Source: an uncultured Bacteroidales bacterium
GTDB lineage: Bacteria; Bacteroidota; Bacteroidia; Bacteroidales; P3
Direction of reading: 5' to 3'
DNA: 64,000 bases
Assembly: GCA_947168665.1 (NCBI GenBank)
Contig: CAMVMX010000001.1
Coordinates: forward strand, 124,001 to 188,000
Numbering within the stretch: position 1 is the first letter of the stretch; the number at the start of each line of letters is the position of its first letter. The position numbers were made by a program, and so were the translations under genes. Shown one piece after another: positions 60,772-64,000 of the stretch. The notes beneath the pieces are model-generated. The model saw nothing but the letters and a program-made list of their open reading frames with translations, did no database searches and was not told the origin of the DNA.

Positions 60772-62970
60772 CTAATCGGCATTGCCGGTGCGGGCTTGGT
60801 TTTCGAGTTCGAGTTTGCCCAGGCGGACGGTGAGGCCAAACGAGATGTAGCGCGAGCTGTAGTGGGTGGAGTTGTCCATTGCCAGGTAGGGGTTGGTGGC
60901 CGAGGTGGAGGAGACGTTGCTGGCGAAGATGTCTTTCACATTCAGATAGAGCGAGAGGCGCCGCTCGAGCAGATCGGCACTAAGGCCGAGGTCGGCTGTG
61001 AAGCAGGGGGCTGTGCGGGACATGAGCGAGAGTTGCCGCGTGGTGTAGCGCACGTTGCCAAAGACCTGCAGCACATCCCAGAGCTTGCCCCATACGTTGA
61101 GGCGCACACTGCCGGACCACAGACGGTCGTCCGCCCACTCGCCCGGACGGAACTGGCAGTGGTAGGCGTCGTGCATCAGCGAGGCGGAGAGCCTCACGTT
61201 GAACAGGGCCGTGGGGCGGTAGGTGAGGTTGAGGTCGGCCCCGGCCATGCGGCTGCTGCCGATGTTGAGGTCGTGGGTGTAGGGCACTTCGCGCCCAAAG
61301 ACAGGATGGTAGGCCACATCGGTGAGGGTGCCGAGCCCGTCGGTGCGGACGCGATAGTAGAGGTTCAGCTCGGCTGTGCCCAGATTCTCAAAGTACCTGC
61401 TCCAGCCGCCTTCCATGTTGTGGGTGCCGCTGGGCCGGAGGTCGGGGTTGCCGGTGCTGTAGCTGTTTTGGCTGAAGAAGATGAAGGGGCTGAGCTGCGA
61501 CGCACTGGGCGTGGAGGTGCGGTAGGTGTAGCTGAAGGTGAAGTTGTGGAAGGAGGGGGTGTGGTAAGAGAGATGGAGGGAGGGGACGGGTTCCCACCAG
61601 TCGCAGAGGGTGGTGAGGTCGGTATAGCCGTGGTAGGCCACGCCGCTGTGGGTGCGGCCCAGCCGCATGCCTGCCTTGGCGGTCAGGTTGCCTATGCGGC
61701 GCGTCAGGGTGGCGTAGGCGCTATAGGACCAGCTCTCGGTGGTGCGGGTGTAGCTGCGCAGGGTGTCGCGGTGGCCGGAGGGGAGGCTGTCGCGCGTATA
61801 GACATAGCTGTTGGGCAGACCGTACTGGCCCGACGCGCCGACATCCAGTTCCCAATGCTTCGCAAAAGGCAGGGTGTAGCCGGCTTCGGCCATGGTGCGA
61901 GCCCAGTCGCTGCTGACGGTTTCATCCTTAATCACATAGTCCAACTGGGGCTGGGCTGTGTGGCGGCGTTCGCTGGTGGAGGGTGCCCGATAGGCAAAGC
62001 CAGAGCTGTAGACCCGGAACCACAGGCGCTGCCCGAGGGTGTCAAGGCTATGGTTGAAATGGAGGCCGCCATAGTAGCCGCCTTGGGGTATGTTGCCTTT
62101 CACTGTTTCGCGGTAGCTATAGTCGCCGGGGGAATAGATGCGCTCGTGCCACTGCATGTCGGCGGTGATGTCGCTGCTGATAAGCGACGGATAGGCACCG
62201 GCCCAGAAGCTGAGGGTGCGCTGGGTGTCGATGTCGTAGTGGCCGCCGATATAGAGGTAGCCACCATGCCGCTTGTGGTCGTAGTGCGAGGTGTGGTCTC
62301 TGACGGCCGAGGTATCGCCCTGCGGGGTGAGGAGAACGCTGTGGCCTTGACGGTCCTCCCAGGTATGGCTGTAGTCGTACTCGGCATAGACGTTGATTGA
62401 GAATTTCTTGCCACCATAGACATACGAGGCCCATGGGGACACCTGGGGGCGGTGGTTGCCGGTGAGGCCGAGACTGAGAAACTCGTTGCGCATCACCTTT
62501 TTGGTGGTGACGATATTCACCACCGGGCCTCCGCCGCCGTAGCGCGCCGAGGGGTTGGTGATTACTTCGATGCGGGCAATACTGTTGGCCGGAAGGGTTT
62601 TGATGTATTGCCGCAGGCTCTCGCCACTGAGGTTGGAGGGGCGGTCGTTGATCCACACGTCCACGCCCTGCGAGCCGCGCAGGGTAATGTTGCCTTCGGC
62701 GTCGACCTCCACACCCGGGGCATTCTGGAGGGCGTCGCTGGCGGTGCCGGTCTGCACGCTTGGGTCGTCCTCGGTGTTGTAGACCTGCTTCTCGCCGTCG
62801 ACGGCATAAAGGGGTCTCTCCGCCATAATCTTCACCTCTTCCAGTGCCTTGACACTGGGCGAGAGGTAGATGGAGTCGGTCTGCACGGTGGCAGTGGTGT
62901 CGGTATTTTGGGCGTAGCTCGCGCCTGCTGCCGTCATCAGAGACAGCAGCAACAATAGTTGCTTTTTCAT
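60772..62970 (-). CDS. TonB-dependent receptor-like outer-membrane protein
   Basis: 732 residues. Signal peptide (MKKQLLLLLSLMTAAGASYAQ), a short N-terminal extension (SPSVKALEEVKIMAERPLYA), a plug domain (~70-170; ALQNAPGVEVDAEGNITLRGSQGVDVWINDRP, IARIEVITNPSARYGGGG) and a barrel of the OMP_b-brl_3 type to the C-terminus. No carboxypeptidase-like repeat precedes the plug. Ligand unknown. It starts 39 bp after the M56/BlaR1-type gene, so expression may depend on that regulator. Confidence 0.88.
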   Translation of the reverse strand: MKKQLLLLLSLMTAAGASYAQNTDTTATVQTDSIYLSPSVKALEEVKIMAERPLYAVDGEKQVYNTEDDPSVQTGTASDALQNAPGVEVDAEGNITLRGSQGVDVWINDRPSNLSGESLRQYIKTLPANSIARIEVITNPSARYGGGGPVVNIVTTKKVMRNEFLSLGLTGNHRPQVSPWASYVYGGKKFSINVYAEYDYSHTWEDRQGHSVLLTPQGDTSAVRDHTSHYDHKRHGGYLYIGGHYDIDTQRTLSFWAGAYPSLISSDITADMQWHERIYSPGDYSYRETVKGNIPQGGYYGGLHFNHSLDTLGQRLWFRVYSSGFAYRAPSTSERRHTAQPQLDYVIKDETVSSDWARTMAEAGYTLPFAKHWELDVGASGQYGLPNSYVYTRDSLPSGHRDTLRSYTRTTESWSYSAYATLTRRIGNLTAKAGMRLGRTHSGVAYHGYTDLTTLCDWWEPVPSLHLSYHTPSFHNFTFSYTYRTSTPSASQLSPFIFFSQNSYSTGNPDLRPSGTHNMEGGWSRYFENLGTAELNLYYRVRTDGLGTLTDVAYHPVFGREVPYTHDLNIGSSRMAGADLNLTYRPTALFNVRLSASLMHDAYHCQFRPGEWADDRLWSGSVRLNVWGKLWDVLQVFGNVRYTTRQLSLMSRTAPCFTADLGLSADLLERRLSLYLNVKDIFASNVSSTSATNPYLAMDNSTHYSSRYISFGLTVRLGKLELENQARTGNAD

Positions 62971-63009
62971 CTTTATATTGCTAAAAGGTTACTGTTCTAT
63001 CGGATACAT

Positions 63010-64000
63010 TTATTTTTCCCTTCCGGAATTGGGTGCGGAAGGCTTGAGGGTCAATTGCAGGATGAAACGGTCGTCCGGCATCAAAGGATTGAGCCCGCTT
63101 GTGGTGTCGTAGCGCTGGCGTGCATCGGGGGCGATGACTTTGTCATGGAACTCCCACTGGGTGCCCGTCTCGCTCACCGTGTCGCCTTGCTCGGTGGCGT
63201 AACGGACGTAGTACACCCCCACTACACCGCCCGTGGCCGAAGTCAACAAACGGTTGCCACGGTTCCAATTGTTCTGGTTGTCAATCGGACAGGGTACAAC
63301 AATGCCCGGATAGACGGTATCGACCGACTCCACCGGATTCAGCTCGAGTATCTCACCCTCCTTGGTCCTGATGGATGTCGACACCTGCACTGTGTCGACA
63401 CGGTAACGGTACTTGGGCAGCGCGGCCAACATCTTGCCCAGCCCCCCAATGCGGTCGGGGTCGACAAAGCGCACCACAATGCTGTCGGCTCCGCAACTGA
63501 CGGTCTCTATCCCCATATTGAGCCAGGGGTTGCCGGTGCTGTCGTAGAGGTGCAGGCCGTCGTCGTCAATCTTATAGGTGCCGTTCAAATCTTCGGTGCC
63601 ATGCTCCTTGTCGTACACTGTCAGCCTGCCGTCGCTGTGGAAACGGAACAGACGGTTTTCCAAGCCGAGAAACTCTTTGCACTCCAATGCCTGCTCGACG
63701 GGGTTGTCGGACATCAGTGTGATGCCGTCCACGGCATAGTAGCCCTCCAAGGCCCCGTCCGGCTTGCAGCCCGCCACCAGCATGACGGCCATCAAAGGCA
63801 ACACTACCAAGGGCTTGAGCCATCCCCTGCGCGAAGGTTTTCGGATTATCATGTTCATACGGCTTTGCACAAGGCCGTAGTCGAAGGTGTTGCCAATGGG
63901 ACTAAAGGGATGCCCACTCACCTGATGATAGAGAAGTTCGGCATAGTCGGCTCCGCTGTCGGATGCCAGCATAAGGTTGTCGACCTCGAACTCGTGCACC
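63010..64000 (-). CDS. BlaR1/M56-type membrane metallopeptidase (partial)
   Basis: 330 codons are visible; the gene continues beyond the right edge. The first visible part, HEFEVDNLMLASDSGADYAELLYHQ, is the end of the M56 (BlaR1-like) metallopeptidase domain downstream of its HExxH motif. After FDYGLVQSRMNMIIRKPSRRGW comes a membrane segment with a cysteine (LVVLPLMAVMLVAGC), then a ~230-residue extracytoplasmic domain with beta strands (FRFHSDGRLTVYDKEHG, LNGTYKIDDDGLHLYDSTG). BlaR1 proteins cleave a BlaI repressor on sensing a signal; the sensor domain here is not penicillin-binding. The apparent GTG start is likely internal. Confidence 0.75.
   Translation of the reverse strand, partial: VHEFEVDNLMLASDSGADYAELLYHQVSGHPFSPIGNTFDYGLVQSRMNMIIRKPSRRGWLKPLVVLPLMAVMLVAGCKPDGALEGYYAVDGITLMSDNPVEQALECKEFLGLENRLFRFHSDGRLTVYDKEHGTEDLNGTYKIDDDGLHLYDSTGNPWLNMGIETVSCGADSIVVRFVDPDRIGGLGKMLAALPKYRYRVDTVQVSTSIRTKEGEILELNPVESVDTVYPGIVVPCPIDNQNNWNRGNRLLTSATGGVVGVYYVRYATEQGDTVSETGTQWEFHDKVIAPDARQRYDTTSGLNPLMPDDRFILQLTLKPSAPNSGREK

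Overview
The window looks like a chromosomal segment of a GC-rich, type IX secretion (T9SS)-positive member of Bacteroidales. The signs are T9SS C-terminal sorting domains at 1-175 and 58090-59688, a GldB lipoprotein, Bacteroidetes-only families (DUF3857/transglutaminase, Lnb/DUF4105, DUF4421, DUF4369, OMP_b-brl_3 receptors), many SPII lipoproteins, and repeated promoter boxes of the Bacteroidetes form TAnnTTTG. No rRNA, tRNA, IS element or CRISPR array was seen. Genus cannot be resolved by eye.

Layout. 1-19.9 kb is core and envelope sequence: T9SS protein tail, gcvT, PepSY-like protein, dihydroorotase, WG-repeat protein, MFS transporter, two transglutaminase-like proteins with a coupled 28-residue membrane peptide, DUF4421, Lnb-like lipoprotein acyltransferase, MscS channel, cupin, lipoproteins, MBL hydrolase, YdeI-like protein, a zone of gene remnants (17.2-18.0 kb) and a DUF1015 protein. 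19.9-23.8 kb is an AT-richer accessory island: a PIN toxin/antitoxin pair, a higB-higA-mrr operon, two copies of a ~355 bp element, and two orphan exported proteins. 23.8-30.2 kb holds NhaC antiporter, ADP-forming acyl-CoA synthetase and PepD dipeptidase. 30.3-44.4 kb is a plus-strand run: PflX-type radical SAM, PgpH c-di-AMP phosphodiesterase, YfhO, GT2, DUF349 protein, then a tight gldB / LTA-synthase-type / lipid kinase / SUI1 operon. 44.7-46.9 kb has NlpC/P60, DivIC-like and lytic transglycosylase genes for the cell wall. 47.2-57.9 kb has thioredoxin, DUF58, butyrate kinase, FKBP, chorismate synthase, DUF4369, LpxH, FtsH and a convergent ClpB. 58-64 kb has a secreted thioredoxin-fold T9SS cargo, a thioredoxin-like lipoprotein, a TonB-dependent receptor and a partial BlaR1/M56 protein.

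The most unusual signal is the duplicated element at 20548-20903 and 22671-23023. Its first 201 nt are about 97% identical (195/201 counted by eye). Its second part has diverged, but an internal stem is kept by four compensatory base-pair changes and two terminal loops are conserved. Each copy has a plus-strand promoter and lies head-to-head with a toxin-antitoxin operon whose promoter is inside the repeat. I read this as a candidate structured RNA (or hairpin DNA/small-ORF) module linked to toxin-antitoxin and restriction genes. All functions given are inferences from sequence; no database search was run.
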